A stretch of 22,133 nt of DNA from CAYRMV01 sp964425255 (GCA_964425255.1 CAYRMV010000046.1:1-22133); one strand, 5' to 3'; shown: positions 1 through 8,043, counted from the stretch's first letter. The notes: generated by a model from the letters alone, not told the origin. Program-made: numbers and translations.

Positions 1-401
1 AAAATCCAACGGTTCAATTTCCGGATGGAGAAGTTGGAAATTATTTGGTTACTCTAGCAATCGAGACTCAGTCAGGATGTAAGGATACGGTATCAAAATT
101 AGTTCCAGTTTTACCTGAAGTATTGATTTACGTTCCAAATACATTTACTCCAGATGGAGATGAATACAATCAATCATTTGGGGCCGTTATGGCAGGAATT
201 GATGTGTATGATTTTGAGTTAAATATTTACAATCGTTGGGGCGATAAAGTGTTTCAATCGTATGATATTTCCGTACCTTGGGATGGTACATATCACGGAC
301 AGATTGTGCCTGCGGGTGTTTATACATGGACTATTCGAGCTAAAAATGCCATTAATGATGCAAGTTATGAGTATAATGGTTACCTCAATGTCATGAGATA
401 A
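1..401 (+). CDS. T9SS type-B sorting domain protein, 3' end only
   Basis: This is the C-terminal part of a secreted protein; the frame is open from the left edge (first whole codon at 3) and ends in TAA at 399-401. The visible 130 or so residues are a gliding-motility-associated C-terminal domain, the signal that sends proteins through the type IX secretion system to the cell surface. Recognisable pieces are PNTFTPDGDEYNQ, IYNRWGDKVF, WDGTYHGQ and a final beta-strand ending NVMR. By hand alignment the last 117 residues are about 58% identical to the end of the next gene, which starts 11 bases downstream, so the two are tandem paralogues and probably co-transcribed. The part that would define its function lies outside the window. 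The sorting domain call is secure; any role in adhesion is inference. Confidence 0.9.
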   Translation, partial: NPTVQFPDGEVGNYLVTLAIETQSGCKDTVSKLVPVLPEVLIYVPNTFTPDGDEYNQSFGAVMAGIDVYDFELNIYNRWGDKVFQSYDISVPWDGTYHGQIVPAGVYTWTIRAKNAINDASYEYNGYLNVMR

Positions 402-412
402 AACATGAAATT

Positions 413-2926
413 ATGAAAAAACTAAAAATATTATTTGCTTCTCTCTTTCTATTTTGTCAAACGTTTGTCTTTGGACAACCACCATGTGGTTCAATGCCTC
501 CAGCTTCAGACGATTTAGGATCGAGTACACCATTAATTTGTGATTTGAGTGGTTATTGTGGTAATACTTCTTCAGCTTACACTGATTGGAGTTGGCCTGC
601 TTTGGACGCTGCTTTTTGTGGATCTATTGAAAATAATTCGTTTTTCTCATTTGTAGCGAGTTCATCTACGGTAAGTTTTGATCTGTGGGTTTCGAACTCT
701 TCTTCCGGATCTGGAATTCAGATTATGGTTTTTTCCACAGCTGGACCTAATAACCCAGTTACCAACCACATGTGTAACTTTCAATTATCTCCATCTGGGT
801 CGGCTCAAACGGTAACTACAACAGGTTTAGTACCCGGTCAAACATACTATGTGATGATTGACGGTTTTGCTGGAGACGTTTCAGACTATGTCTTGAGTGC
901 GGGTGCTGGAATTCAAGTTTCTTCTTTAACCCCTTCACAACAAAGTATTTGTCTAGGTAATTCAATCACTCTAAATGCAAGTGGTGGAGATGGAACATAC
1001 ACTTGGGATCCTTCACCACATTTGAATACAACAACGGGACCACAAGCAATTGCTAATTTTACGGATCCAGGTGTATATCAATTTACTGTGCATGTTGGCG
1101 GAATAACAAATGGATGTCCTTCATCATCAACGGCAACCATTACAGTAGTTGAACAACCAAATCCAAATGCGGGTCCTGATCAAACCGTTTGTTTGGGTGA
1201 TCCGATTAATTTAGTTGGAATTAGAGGTGTGCCAACTAATTCTAGTTTGTGGAGTAACGTTTTACCAACTGGGTTGACTCCTCCAGCAACAGCGACATAT
1301 TCGCCAAGTTTTAATTCGCTTACACCAACTGTAACGGTAAATCAGCCTGGTGTTTATCGCTTTGTTTTTAGAGAACAAAATCCAGTCTGTGGAATTATTC
1401 GAGATACGGTTCAAATTACAGTTGTACAAATGGTACAGACATTATCCAAGACTGACGTTTCTTGTGTCGGAATGTTAGATGGTTCTATTACTGTTTCTGC
1501 TCCAAATGCTGTTGAATACAGTTATGACAATGGTTTGACTTGGGAAACAAGCGCAACAAAATCCAATTTAGGAGAGGGAACATATTCTGTTTGCTCACGA
1601 AATGATATTGGATGTGAAACATGTAGTAACATCGAAATAGTTTCACCTGTTTCCGTTTTATTGAATTTATCAAATGATACACTTGTTTGTCAAAACGGAA
1701 CCGCTTCATTGCTAGCAACGGCTTCAAATGGAACTTCGTTTACATATCACTGGGATCACACATCAAGTTTATCAGGATCACAACAAGTAAATCCAGAAGA
1801 AGATACCTATTACCGAGTATATGCGATGAATGAAAATGGATGTCAATCTTTTCCTGATTCTATTCTTGTTTCCGTTCGGGAAGGTTTGTCTGCAAACATT
1901 ACTCCGTCAATCACTATTTGTCCGGGTTATCCTGAACCAATTCAAGTGTCTGGAGCAGGAGGTATTGGAGCACCATATACTTTTTCATGGTCAATGGGAA
2001 GTTTGCAACCTCAAGTTGGATATTCATCTACGATTTCTCCAAGTCCATCTGCTACACAAGAATATTTCGTGACGATTACAGATGCTTGTGAAACTACACC
2101 ACTCACTGTCTCAACAACTGTTGTAGTTTCACCTTTGCCACAACCCATAATTTTTTCTCCAGAACCAGAACAATGTGAACCAGCTGTGTTTGATTTAATG
2201 AACAACAGTAACCTAACTGATATTTCATCTTTTTATTGGGTAATGCAAGATGGTGAACAAGTTCTAGATCAAATGGAAGTTCAAACAGATGAATTGTGGG
2301 AAGGTTCTTATTCTGTTCTATTGGTTATGACTAACAACGAAGGTTGTATCGATTCAGTTCGCTATTCCAATTTGATTGCTCATCAACTTCCAGTTGCTGA
2401 TTTTGGTTGGAATCCGAATCCAATTCGAATGTTTAACACACAGGCTAGTTTCATGAATCAATCGATTGATGGATATAGTTATGTGTGGAATATTGAAAAT
2501 GCAACTCCGGCTTTTTCAACGCAAGAAAATCCCATTGCGCTTTTCCCAGATGGAGAGGTGGCCAATTATACGGTAAGTTTAATTACAGCTTCTGAGTTTG
2601 GTTGCTTGGATACAATGGTTAAAATTGTTCCTGTTTTGCCAGAAGTTTTGATTTATGCGCCTAACACATTTACACCAGATGGAGATGAATTTAATCAGAC
2701 TTGGCGTATTTTTATGGAAGGAATTGATTTGAATAATTTTGATTTGTATGTGTACAACCGGTGGGGACAGGTTGTTTTCGAAACTCATGACATCGAATTC
2801 GAATGGGATGGAACCTATCTAGGTCAGATTGTACCGAAAGGAACCTACGTTTGGAAAGTGAAAGCAAAAGACATGATAAACGATGGTATGTACGAATACA
2901 CAGGCACTGTGAACATCATACGCTAA
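413..2926 (+). CDS. Secreted Ig/PKD-repeat protein with T9SS type-B sorting domain
   Basis: An 837-residue protein, probably exported by Sec and then by the type IX system to the cell surface. It opens with a typical signal peptide (lysines at 2, 3 and 5, a hydrophobic core, and likely cleavage after FVFG near residue 21). Residues 22 to about 165 form a Cys-containing beta-rich module (CGSIENNSFFSF, YYVMIDGFAGD). Several Ig-like or PKD-like units follow to about 740, with repeated openings such as ICLGNSITL, VCLGDPINL and VCQNGTASL. The last 97 residues are the gliding-associated C-terminal domain (PNTFTPDGDEFNQ, VYNRWG, WDGTY). The ATG at 413 is chosen because the signal peptide begins there. 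The protein is rich in Ser, Thr and Gly, as surface adhesins often are. Ligand and role are unknown. A strong terminator follows at once. Confidence 0.88.
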   Translation: MKKLKILFASLFLFCQTFVFGQPPCGSMPPASDDLGSSTPLICDLSGYCGNTSSAYTDWSWPALDAAFCGSIENNSFFSFVASSSTVSFDLWVSNSSSGSGIQIMVFSTAGPNNPVTNHMCNFQLSPSGSAQTVTTTGLVPGQTYYVMIDGFAGDVSDYVLSAGAGIQVSSLTPSQQSICLGNSITLNASGGDGTYTWDPSPHLNTTTGPQAIANFTDPGVYQFTVHVGGITNGCPSSSTATITVVEQPNPNAGPDQTVCLGDPINLVGIRGVPTNSSLWSNVLPTGLTPPATATYSPSFNSLTPTVTVNQPGVYRFVFREQNPVCGIIRDTVQITVVQMVQTLSKTDVSCVGMLDGSITVSAPNAVEYSYDNGLTWETSATKSNLGEGTYSVCSRNDIGCETCSNIEIVSPVSVLLNLSNDTLVCQNGTASLLATASNGTSFTYHWDHTSSLSGSQQVNPEEDTYYRVYAMNENGCQSFPDSILVSVREGLSANITPSITICPGYPEPIQVSGAGGIGAPYTFSWSMGSLQPQVGYSSTISPSPSATQEYFVTITDACETTPLTVSTTVVVSPLPQPIIFSPEPEQCEPAVFDLMNNSNLTDISSFYWVMQDGEQVLDQMEVQTDELWEGSYSVLLVMTNNEGCIDSVRYSNLIAHQLPVADFGWNPNPIRMFNTQASFMNQSIDGYSYVWNIENATPAFSTQENPIALFPDGEVANYTVSLITASEFGCLDTMVKIVPVLPEVLIYAPNTFTPDGDEFNQTWRIFMEGIDLNNFDLYVYNRWGQVVFETHDIEFEWDGTYLGQIVPKGTYVWKVKAKDMINDGMYEYTGTVNIIR

Positions 2927-2944
2927 TGATTGTTGAATTATGAT

Positions 2945-2972
2945 AAAACTCCCTTTTTGGGAGTTTTTTTTG
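2945..2972 (+). terminator. Rho-independent terminator after the T9SS cargo pair
   Basis: A 9-bp stem, AAAACTCCC (2945-2953) with GGGAGTTTT (2959-2967), encloses a TTTTT loop and runs into a T tract ending near 2971. It lies 18 bases after the stop codon at 2926 and separates the cargo genes from hutU. Confidence 0.85.
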
Positions 2973-3002
2973 TTTGATAAAATTCAAACCGAAAATTCGA
3001 AT

Positions 3003-3010
3003 TAACTTTG
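3003..3010 (+). promoter_or_regulatory. Putative hutU promoter, -7 element
   Basis: TAACTTTG is a perfect match to the Bacteroidota -7 consensus TAnnTTTG. It ends 17 bases before the ATG at 3028 and lies just beyond the upstream terminator. I see no clear -33 TTG at the usual distance. Its place argues against the in-frame TTG at 2974 as the hutU start. Confidence 0.5.
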
Positions 3011-3027
3011 TGCAAAACTTGAAAAAT

Positions 3028-5025
3028 ATGACTTTAGAAGAGTTTCAATCATCCATTTTAGAAGGAATTCCATCTGTTTTACCTCCAAAAGCATCCTTTC
3101 ATTCAGATTTGAATCACGCGCCAAAGCGAAAAGATATTTTATCCAAAGAAGAAAAAAAATTGGCATTGAAAAATGCGCTTCGTTATTTTCCGAAAGAACA
3201 ACATGCGGAATTAATTCCCGAATTCAAAGAAGAATTAGATACCTTCGGACGGATTTACATGTATCGCTTTCGTCCAGAATATGCGATGTATGCGCGTCCA
3301 ATTTCCGAATATCCAGGGAAATCCTTGCAGGCAAAAGCTATCATGTTGATGATTCAAAATAATTTGGATTATGCCGTTGCTCAACATCCACATGAATTGA
3401 TTACCTACGGTGGAAATGGGGCTGTTTTCCAAAACTGGATTCAGTATCGTTTAACGATGAAATACCTTGCTGAAATGACCGAGGAACAAACCTTGGTGAT
3501 GTATTCAGGTCACCCAATGGGCTTGTTTCCTTCCCACAAAGATGCGCCACGAGTTGTTGTGACAAACGGGATGATGATTCCGAATTACTCCAAGCCGGAT
3601 GATTGGGAAAAGTTCAATGCACTTGGTGTTTCTCAGTACGGACAAATGACCGCTGGATCGTACATGTACATCGGGCCACAAGGAATTGTTCATGGTACAA
3701 CGATAACGGTTTTGAATGGTTTCCGCAAAATTAAAAAGAATCCTTCGGGAAGTTTGTTTGTAACTTCTGGTTTAGGAGGAATGAGTGGTGCACAACCGAA
3801 AGCAGGTACTATTGCTGGCTGTGTGACTGTTTGTGCGGAAGTCAACCCGAAAATTACGCAAATCAGACACGAACAAGGTTGGGTAAATGAAATCATAACT
3901 GATTTGGATTCGTTGACAAAACGAGTGAAAGAAGCAATGGCAAACCAAGAAGTGGTTTCAATCGCTTATTTGGGAAATATCGTGGAAGTGTGGGAAAAAT
4001 TCGATCAAGAAAATGTACGCATTGATCTTGGTTCTGATCAAACTTCGCTTCATAATCCGTGGGCTGGTGGTTATTATCCGGTAGGAATTTCTTTTGAAGA
4101 ATCCAATCGATTGATGGCCGAAGATCCGGATTTATTCCGTCAAAAAGTAAAAGAAACGTTGGTTAGACATGCAGCAGCAGTCAATAAACACACGGCAAAA
4201 GGAACTTATTTCTTCGATTATGGAAATGCATTTTTGTTAGAAGCTTCTCGCGCTGGGGCAGACATTATGGCTCAAAACGGCATCGATTTTAAATATCCTT
4301 CTTACGTTCAGGACATCATGGGTCCGATGTGTTTTGATTATGGTTTTGGTCCATTCCGTTGGGTTTGCGCTTCTGGAAAGGCAGAAGATTTGGCTAAAAC
4401 AGATGCCATTGCTTGCGCTGTTTTAGAGGAGATGATCTTGGAAAGTCCTGCAGAAATTCAACAGCAAATGCAAGACAACATTCAATGGATTCGCGGTGCG
4501 CAAGAAAACAAATTGGTGGTGGGTTCACAAGCGCGTATTTTGTATGCAGATGCAGAAGGAAGAATGCGTATTGCTGAAGCATTTAATCAAGCAATTGCCA
4601 AGGGAGAAATTGGTCCCGTTGTTTTGGGAAGAGATCACCACGATGTTTCTGGAACAGATTCACCGTATCGTGAAACCTCTAATATCTATGATGGATCTCG
4701 TTTTACAGCGGATATGGCGATTCACAATGTAATTGGGGATAGTTTCCGCGGTGCAACTTGGGTGTCGATTCACAACGGAGGTGGAGTAGGATGGGGAGAA
4801 GTGATTAACGGCGGATTTGGGATGCTGTTAGATGGTTCTTCTGATGCTGATCGACGATTGAAATCAATGCTTCACTGGGATGTAAACAATGGAATTGCGC
4901 GTCGAAATTGGGCAAGAAACGAAGGTGCTATTTTTGCCATTAAACGTGCAATGGAAAAAGAACCGTTGTTGAAAGTTACCATTCCAGAATTGGTGGACGA
5001 TCGTTTGGTTGAAAATTTATACTAA
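3028..5025 (+). CDS. hutU: Urocanate hydratase (urocanase), long Bacteroidota form
   Basis: The enzyme converts urocanate to imidazolonepropionate, the second step of histidine breakdown, using tightly bound NAD+ as an electrophile in the cytoplasm. The product is 665 residues from the ATG at 3028. This is longer than the roughly 560 residues of the Pseudomonas enzyme, as I recall for Bacteroidota homologues. Family hallmarks are TSGLGGMSGAQPKA (GLGG begins at residue 248, NAD+ region), YGFGPFRWVCASG with the expected active-site Cys at 447, GRDHHDVSGTDSPYRET, and GATWVSIHNGGGVGWGE. The frame extends to a TTG at 2974, but that would overlap the apparent promoter. No hutH, hutI or hutG lies beside it, so the rest of the pathway must be elsewhere. 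It converges on an AraC-type gene with a shared hairpin between. Confidence 0.96.
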   Translation: MTLEEFQSSILEGIPSVLPPKASFHSDLNHAPKRKDILSKEEKKLALKNALRYFPKEQHAELIPEFKEELDTFGRIYMYRFRPEYAMYARPISEYPGKSLQAKAIMLMIQNNLDYAVAQHPHELITYGGNGAVFQNWIQYRLTMKYLAEMTEEQTLVMYSGHPMGLFPSHKDAPRVVVTNGMMIPNYSKPDDWEKFNALGVSQYGQMTAGSYMYIGPQGIVHGTTITVLNGFRKIKKNPSGSLFVTSGLGGMSGAQPKAGTIAGCVTVCAEVNPKITQIRHEQGWVNEIITDLDSLTKRVKEAMANQEVVSIAYLGNIVEVWEKFDQENVRIDLGSDQTSLHNPWAGGYYPVGISFEESNRLMAEDPDLFRQKVKETLVRHAAAVNKHTAKGTYFFDYGNAFLLEASRAGADIMAQNGIDFKYPSYVQDIMGPMCFDYGFGPFRWVCASGKAEDLAKTDAIACAVLEEMILESPAEIQQQMQDNIQWIRGAQENKLVVGSQARILYADAEGRMRIAEAFNQAIAKGEIGPVVLGRDHHDVSGTDSPYRETSNIYDGSRFTADMAIHNVIGDSFRGATWVSIHNGGGVGWGEVINGGFGMLLDGSSDADRRLKSMLHWDVNNGIARRNWARNEGAIFAIKRAMEKEPLLKVTIPELVDDRLVENLY

Positions 5026-5048
5026 AACTCAATAATTTTAATTTCTTA

Positions 5049-5085
5049 AAGTTCGTTGCGATCTAATTCGTAGCGAACTTTTTTT
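5049..5085 (+). terminator. Terminator of hutU
   Basis: A 13-bp stem pairs 5049-5061 with 5068-5080 (two G-U wobbles, loop TCTAAT) and runs into seven Ts at 5079-5085, giving a strong terminator for the plus strand. On the minus strand the hairpin begins only 4 bases after the stop of the AraC-type gene, but the T tract there is weak (TTTAAG), so termination in that direction is less certain. The T tract overlaps that gene's stop codon. Confidence 0.82.
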
Positions 5086-5944
5086 ATTTGTATGAATTTC
5101 GAAATTCCTTGGGAGAAAAACGTGTTTTTTTCTTGAAAAATGCCGAAAAAGCAGCATATTCCTCAAAACCCAATTGGGTGGCAATTTCTGAAAACCGTAA
5201 ATGTGGATTAACCAAAAGTCGTTTGGCTTCTAGAATAAGCTGATCGTGAATGTATTCGAGGGCTGTTTTACCAATGGCTTGTTGGAGAATTCGATTCAAT
5301 TGTCGGGACGAAAGATGCATTTTTTCAGCGTAGAATATCACTTGCTTTTCGTGATAAATGTGTTGGTCTACAAGTAATTCAAATTTTCGAATTCGATTCA
5401 TTTGAAGCGTTGCTTGCCCATTGAAAGGAAAAAAAGCTAAGTAGATACGGGCAAGTTGAATGTACATCACTTCTAGTTGCGCTGTGACAATTTTCCATTT
5501 GTAAGGTTTGTTTTCTTTTATTTCCGTATAAATCTGTTCTAAACTTTGTGTAAACACAGGAAGTTGATCGAGTGTAAGTTCGATTTTCGGATGATTGTGA
5601 ACGCGTTGATAAAAAGGCAAATATTGGAATGAAGTTTCCGTTTTTTGACCAAAATCGGTATGAAAAAGTATATATCCTCTTGTGTCTTCGGAAAGATTCC
5701 AATGATGTGTTTGACCTGGATTTAGACAAAAAATCGCACCTGGTTCAACTGAATGTGTTTCAAAGTCAACCTCATGAGTTCCACTTCCTTGTGTAAATAA
5801 AACGAACAAATAAAAATCATGTTTGTGTGGATGTTCAATCAATGCTTTGTTTTCGTGTAGGTGGTTTTCCAATGTGTTAACATAAAACATTGCTGGTTTT
5901 TTCAACTCCAAAAAATCTGCTAGATCTAAAGTTGGAATGGACAT
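5084..5944 (-). CDS. AraC-family transcriptional regulator with cupin domain
   Basis: A 286-residue regulator of the two-domain AraC type. Residues of about 35-115 look like a cupin sensor (HPHKHDFYLFVLFTQGSG, VEPGAIFCLNPGQTHHW), and the last 90 or so hold the double helix-turn-helix. These are FYAEKMHLSSRQLNRILQQA for the first helix pair and FSEIATQLGFEEYAAFSAFF followed by FSPKEFR for the second, close to the family signature. Length and order fit proteins that bind a small ligand and activate nearby or distant genes. The start is ATG at 5942-5944. A one-mismatch -7 element (TAAATTTC, 5969 to 5962) lies 17 bases upstream of it. The gene is divergent from the DUF983 gene and convergent with hutU; control of either is possible but unproven. 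Confidence 0.92.
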   Translation of the reverse strand: MSIPTLDLADFLELKKPAMFYVNTLENHLHENKALIEHPHKHDFYLFVLFTQGSGTHEVDFETHSVEPGAIFCLNPGQTHHWNLSEDTRGYILFHTDFGQKTETSFQYLPFYQRVHNHPKIELTLDQLPVFTQSLEQIYTEIKENKPYKWKIVTAQLEVMYIQLARIYLAFFPFNGQATLQMNRIRKFELLVDQHIYHEKQVIFYAEKMHLSSRQLNRILQQAIGKTALEYIHDQLILEAKRLLVNPHLRFSEIATQLGFEEYAAFSAFFKKKTRFSPKEFRNSYK

Positions 5945-6015
5945 ATAATTTTATTTTGTCCGAAATTTACAATTTAAAGGACAGAAATTGCATGAATTAT
6001 TGAAAAGAATGTCCT

Positions 6016-6023
6016 TAATTTTG
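6016..6023 (+). promoter_or_regulatory. Possible -7 element for the DUF983 gene
   Basis: TAATTTTG matches TAnnTTTG exactly and ends 12 bases before the ATG at 6036. No convincing -33 TTG sits at the standard distance. If it is real, transcription begins inside the frame of the upstream alternative starts (TTG 5988, ATG 6009), which would exclude them. Confidence 0.35.
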
Positions 6024-6035
6024 AAAAAAAATTCG

Positions 6036-6368
6036 ATGAAAGATTTAATCGCAGGAAAATGTCCAAAATGCAAGACAGGGAAAATATTTTCAGATAATGG
6101 ATCTATATTTCTTTTGAAAGAACCCAAAATGCATACACATTGTACAACTTGTGGCTACCGCTTCGAGAAAGAACCCGGATATTTCATTGGATCACTTTAT
6201 GTAAGTTATGCCCTAGCAGTTGCCGAAATGCTGGCTTTGTTCATTGCCCTTGTCTTCTGGGTCGATATTTATTGGATTTTGGGAATTTTATTGTTAACAC
6301 TTGTTTTAGTCAGTTTCATCAACTTTCGCTTTGCCCGAATTATCTGGATTTGGATTTTTCAATATTGA
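6036..6368 (+). CDS. DUF983 family membrane protein with zinc-ribbon-like cysteines
   Basis: A 110-residue protein from the ATG at 6036. The N-terminal third carries two CxxC pairs, C9/C12 (GKCPKCKTGKIF) and C36/C39 (HCTTCGYRF), suggesting a bound metal. The segment EKEPGYFIGSLYVSYALA is characteristic of DUF983. Two hydrophobic helices follow, at about 50-70 and 73-97. The biochemical role of this family is not known to me. In-frame alternatives at TTG 5988 and ATG 6009 would add 16 or 9 residues; I prefer 6036 because homologues tend to begin close to the first CxxC and a perfect -7 element precedes it. The gene converges with the cytochrome b561-like gene, with 19 bases between stop codons. 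Confidence 0.85.
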   Translation: MKDLIAGKCPKCKTGKIFSDNGSIFLLKEPKMHTHCTTCGYRFEKEPGYFIGSLYVSYALAVAEMLALFIALVFWVDIYWILGILLLTLVLVSFINFRFARIIWIWIFQY

Positions 6369-6387
6369 TCCTTCGACTTTGAATGTT

Positions 6388-6954
6388 TTATTTTCCGCTG
6401 ATGATGCGTGAAACAATCCCTTTTTCGTTCGTTAATTCTGCCCAAAGTACTCCACCAATGTGAAGAAATACAAATGTGAGAATGTAGTACAAAGAAAGAA
6501 CATGGATCTCTTCCATCGTTTCATGGATGGCATCGGACCCATTGACAATCAAAAATCCAGTTGCTAAGGTCAAACCAATAAAAACATAGAAAGAAACATA
6601 CAACCAAGCCTGAAACTTCTGTTTGCCAGTTAGTTCTTTTTTAAACGGATTCAAGAAAGCCATTTTTGTCGTAAACGCCAAAGCCATGCGAATCAAATAC
6701 AATCCGATAAGTACATAGCCAATCCAAATATGCCATTGCCACATCGGTTTGCGGATTTTTTTTGCAATCGAAACAGCATCTTCTTCCGAAAGTCCCAAGT
6801 TCAATTGATTGGTTTCTTGTAACAAGATTTCAGCCATGTGGTTTTTGTTCATCCAATTCAAACGGAGAAAAATCGTCAACAACATAAACAACATACAGAA
6901 AGCAATTGCCCAGTGCATGATTCGGAAAACAGTTGAATAATTTCGCGTATACAT
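6388..6954 (-). CDS. Cytochrome b561-like membrane protein
   Basis: A 188-residue integral membrane protein with four hydrophobic segments (about 13-32, 76-95, 115-136 and 152-171). Histidines that could bind two b-type hemes are H14 (RIMHWAIAF), H75 (WQWHIWIGY), H144 or H151 (HETMEEIHVL) and H165 (FVFLHIGGVLWAE), in the pattern of the bacterial cytochrome b561 / Ni-Fe hydrogenase b-subunit group. Such proteins pass electrons across the inner membrane; the partner here is unknown. The frame could begin at TTG 6960, but the ATG at 6954 is preferred, with a perfect promoter element 17 bases upstream. No hydrogenase or dehydrogenase gene is adjacent. Confidence 0.85.
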   Translation of the reverse strand: MYTRNYSTVFRIMHWAIAFCMLFMLLTIFLRLNWMNKNHMAEILLQETNQLNLGLSEEDAVSIAKKIRKPMWQWHIWIGYVLIGLYLIRMALAFTTKMAFLNPFKKELTGKQKFQAWLYVSFYVFIGLTLATGFLIVNGSDAIHETMEEIHVLSLYYILTFVFLHIGGVLWAELTNEKGIVSRIISGK

Positions 6955-6971
6955 AATCAAATTTATTTGGA

Positions 6972-7003
6972 CAAACTTAGCAAAGATTTTTGTGGAAAAG
7001 CAA
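6972..7003 (-). promoter_or_regulatory. Promoter of the cytochrome b561-like gene
   Basis: On the minus strand TAAGTTTG (6979 to 6972) matches TAnnTTTG exactly. A TTG at 7003-7001 stands 21 bases upstream as a -33 element. The -7 element ends 17 bases before the ATG at 6954. Confidence 0.6.
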
Positions 7004-7341
7004 CTTCTACTAGAAATCGGGACAAATTGGGTTCATTTACATGATTCCATAATAAATTTTGGGTTCACATAGAAATCAACGAGAATAAGCGAGCAATCTT
7101 GTTTTGTTTTATTTTATGAATTGCTGAGAGTAAATACGAAGTAAACCAATTAAGTCTATCGATTTTTATTTGTAAAGTTTCTGTATGAGTTTGTTTTATT
7201 TGAAAAAAAATGAGTATACTTGTGTAGGTTCAACTAAAAACTTGTTTTGCAAATAGCAAAATAGGTTAATTAGATTGAAACGACTTACATTAACTAAAAT
7301 TTTTGCTTTCAAAGCACTGAATACACAATTAAATTACTAGC
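6980..7341. other. Gene-poor intergenic stretch
   Basis: About 360 AT-rich bases lie between the cytochrome b561-like promoter and the broken lipoprotein gene. I find no convincing gene, tRNA or perfect -7 element here. Two short words are repeated: TAGAAATC at 7011-7018 and 7070-7077, and TTGGGTTCA at 7027-7035 and 7059-7067. A 6-bp hairpin (TTTTGC 7245-7250, GCAAAA 7256-7261) has no T tract and is probably trivial. Confidence 0.6.
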
Positions 7342-7941
7342 ATGAATAGAATAACTTTTACACATTCATTCAAACAATTTAAATACAAACGAATTGGAAT
7401 TATAGTAAGTGTCTTTTTAGCTGTACTCTTAATTGTTTTTGGCTGTAAGAAAATTGAGCAGCCGGAAATGGCAACGGTTACAGATCCTTGTGATTGTGCA
7501 AAGGAGGTGAGTGCGGATTTTTGTGATAGAGGAGATTTATTGTTTTTCATGTCCTGACAATAGTCCAGATAAAATTTATACCTCAACTGATACTATCTTT
7601 TCAAACAAAAATGTTCGCTTTCGGGCATTAGAACTTGATGCATAATATACCTGGTATATTCGGAGCAAGTGCCCGAACTCACTTTGACCACGCCCAACAT
7701 CGGTGATGCGCAGTTTCAGTGGCAATTTCAAGACAAAGGCAAGGCATTTCAGTTGAATTACAAACTGCTTTGCGAAGAATGTGAGAGTTCCCAGCTCGAT
7801 TCGTTGGACTACATCGCCAATGATCTCACCGGGAAATACGACGTTGAACGCCACGGCCGCAACAAAATGGAATTCGTCAGTTCCCAAACGGCGGGTTATC
7901 CCTCCAAATCGGTTACGATCAAGATTGAGCGGAAAAAATAA
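7342..7941 (+). pseudogene. Broken lipoprotein gene (two frameshifts and a stop)
   Basis: The 5' part encodes a lipoprotein start: positive residues, a hydrophobic helix and the lipobox IVFGC with Cys at residue 35, then DPCDCAKEVSADF. The frame then closes at 7557. Removing one T from the T5 run at 7518-7522 moves reading into the next frame, which continues sensibly as VIEEIYCFSCPDNSPDKIYT and RFRALELDA. There an in-frame TAA (7643-7645) is followed by YTWYI, a pattern I recall from PKD-like lipoproteins of this phylum. Near 7661-7669 reading returns to the first frame (VPELTLTTPN) and runs to TAA at 7941, ending VTIKIERKK. Three separate lesions make sequencing error an unlikely sole cause. 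The last 270 bases are about 49% G+C against about 35% before. A strong terminator follows. Confidence 0.7.
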
Positions 7942-7963
7942 ATTCTTCAAAAAACAAACATTT

Positions 7964-7993
7964 GAGGTGCGATTCATCGCACCTCTTTTTTTT
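7964..7993 (+). terminator. Rho-independent terminator after the pseudogene
   Basis: A perfect 9-bp stem, GAGGTGCGA (7964-7972) with TCGCACCTC (7977-7985), has a TTCA loop and eight Ts (7986-7993). It lies 22 bases after the last stop of the broken gene, suggesting that the gene was once an ordinary transcribed unit. Confidence 0.9.
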
Positions 7994-8043
7994 GAAAAAG
8001 ATCATTTTTTATAAAGACAAACGAAGTTTTCGTCATCGATCTA

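Noticed and set aside
2974..3027. In-frame TTG at 2974 as the start of hutU
   Set aside because: It would place the start almost at the end of the upstream terminator and ahead of a perfect -7 element at 3003-3010; the ATG at 3028 fits better.
5992..6003. ATG at 5992 before the DUF983 gene
   Set aside because: It encodes only Met-Asn-Tyr before a TGA and is out of frame with the gene.
7245..7261. Hairpin TTTTGC/GCAAAA as a terminator or RNA element
   Set aside because: Only six base pairs, AT-rich, with no T tract and no gene ending nearby.
7669..7941. A separate gene beginning at GTG 7669
   Set aside because: The start coincides with a frame change, has no ribosome site or promoter, and a frame-repaired reading joins it to the upstream lipoprotein.
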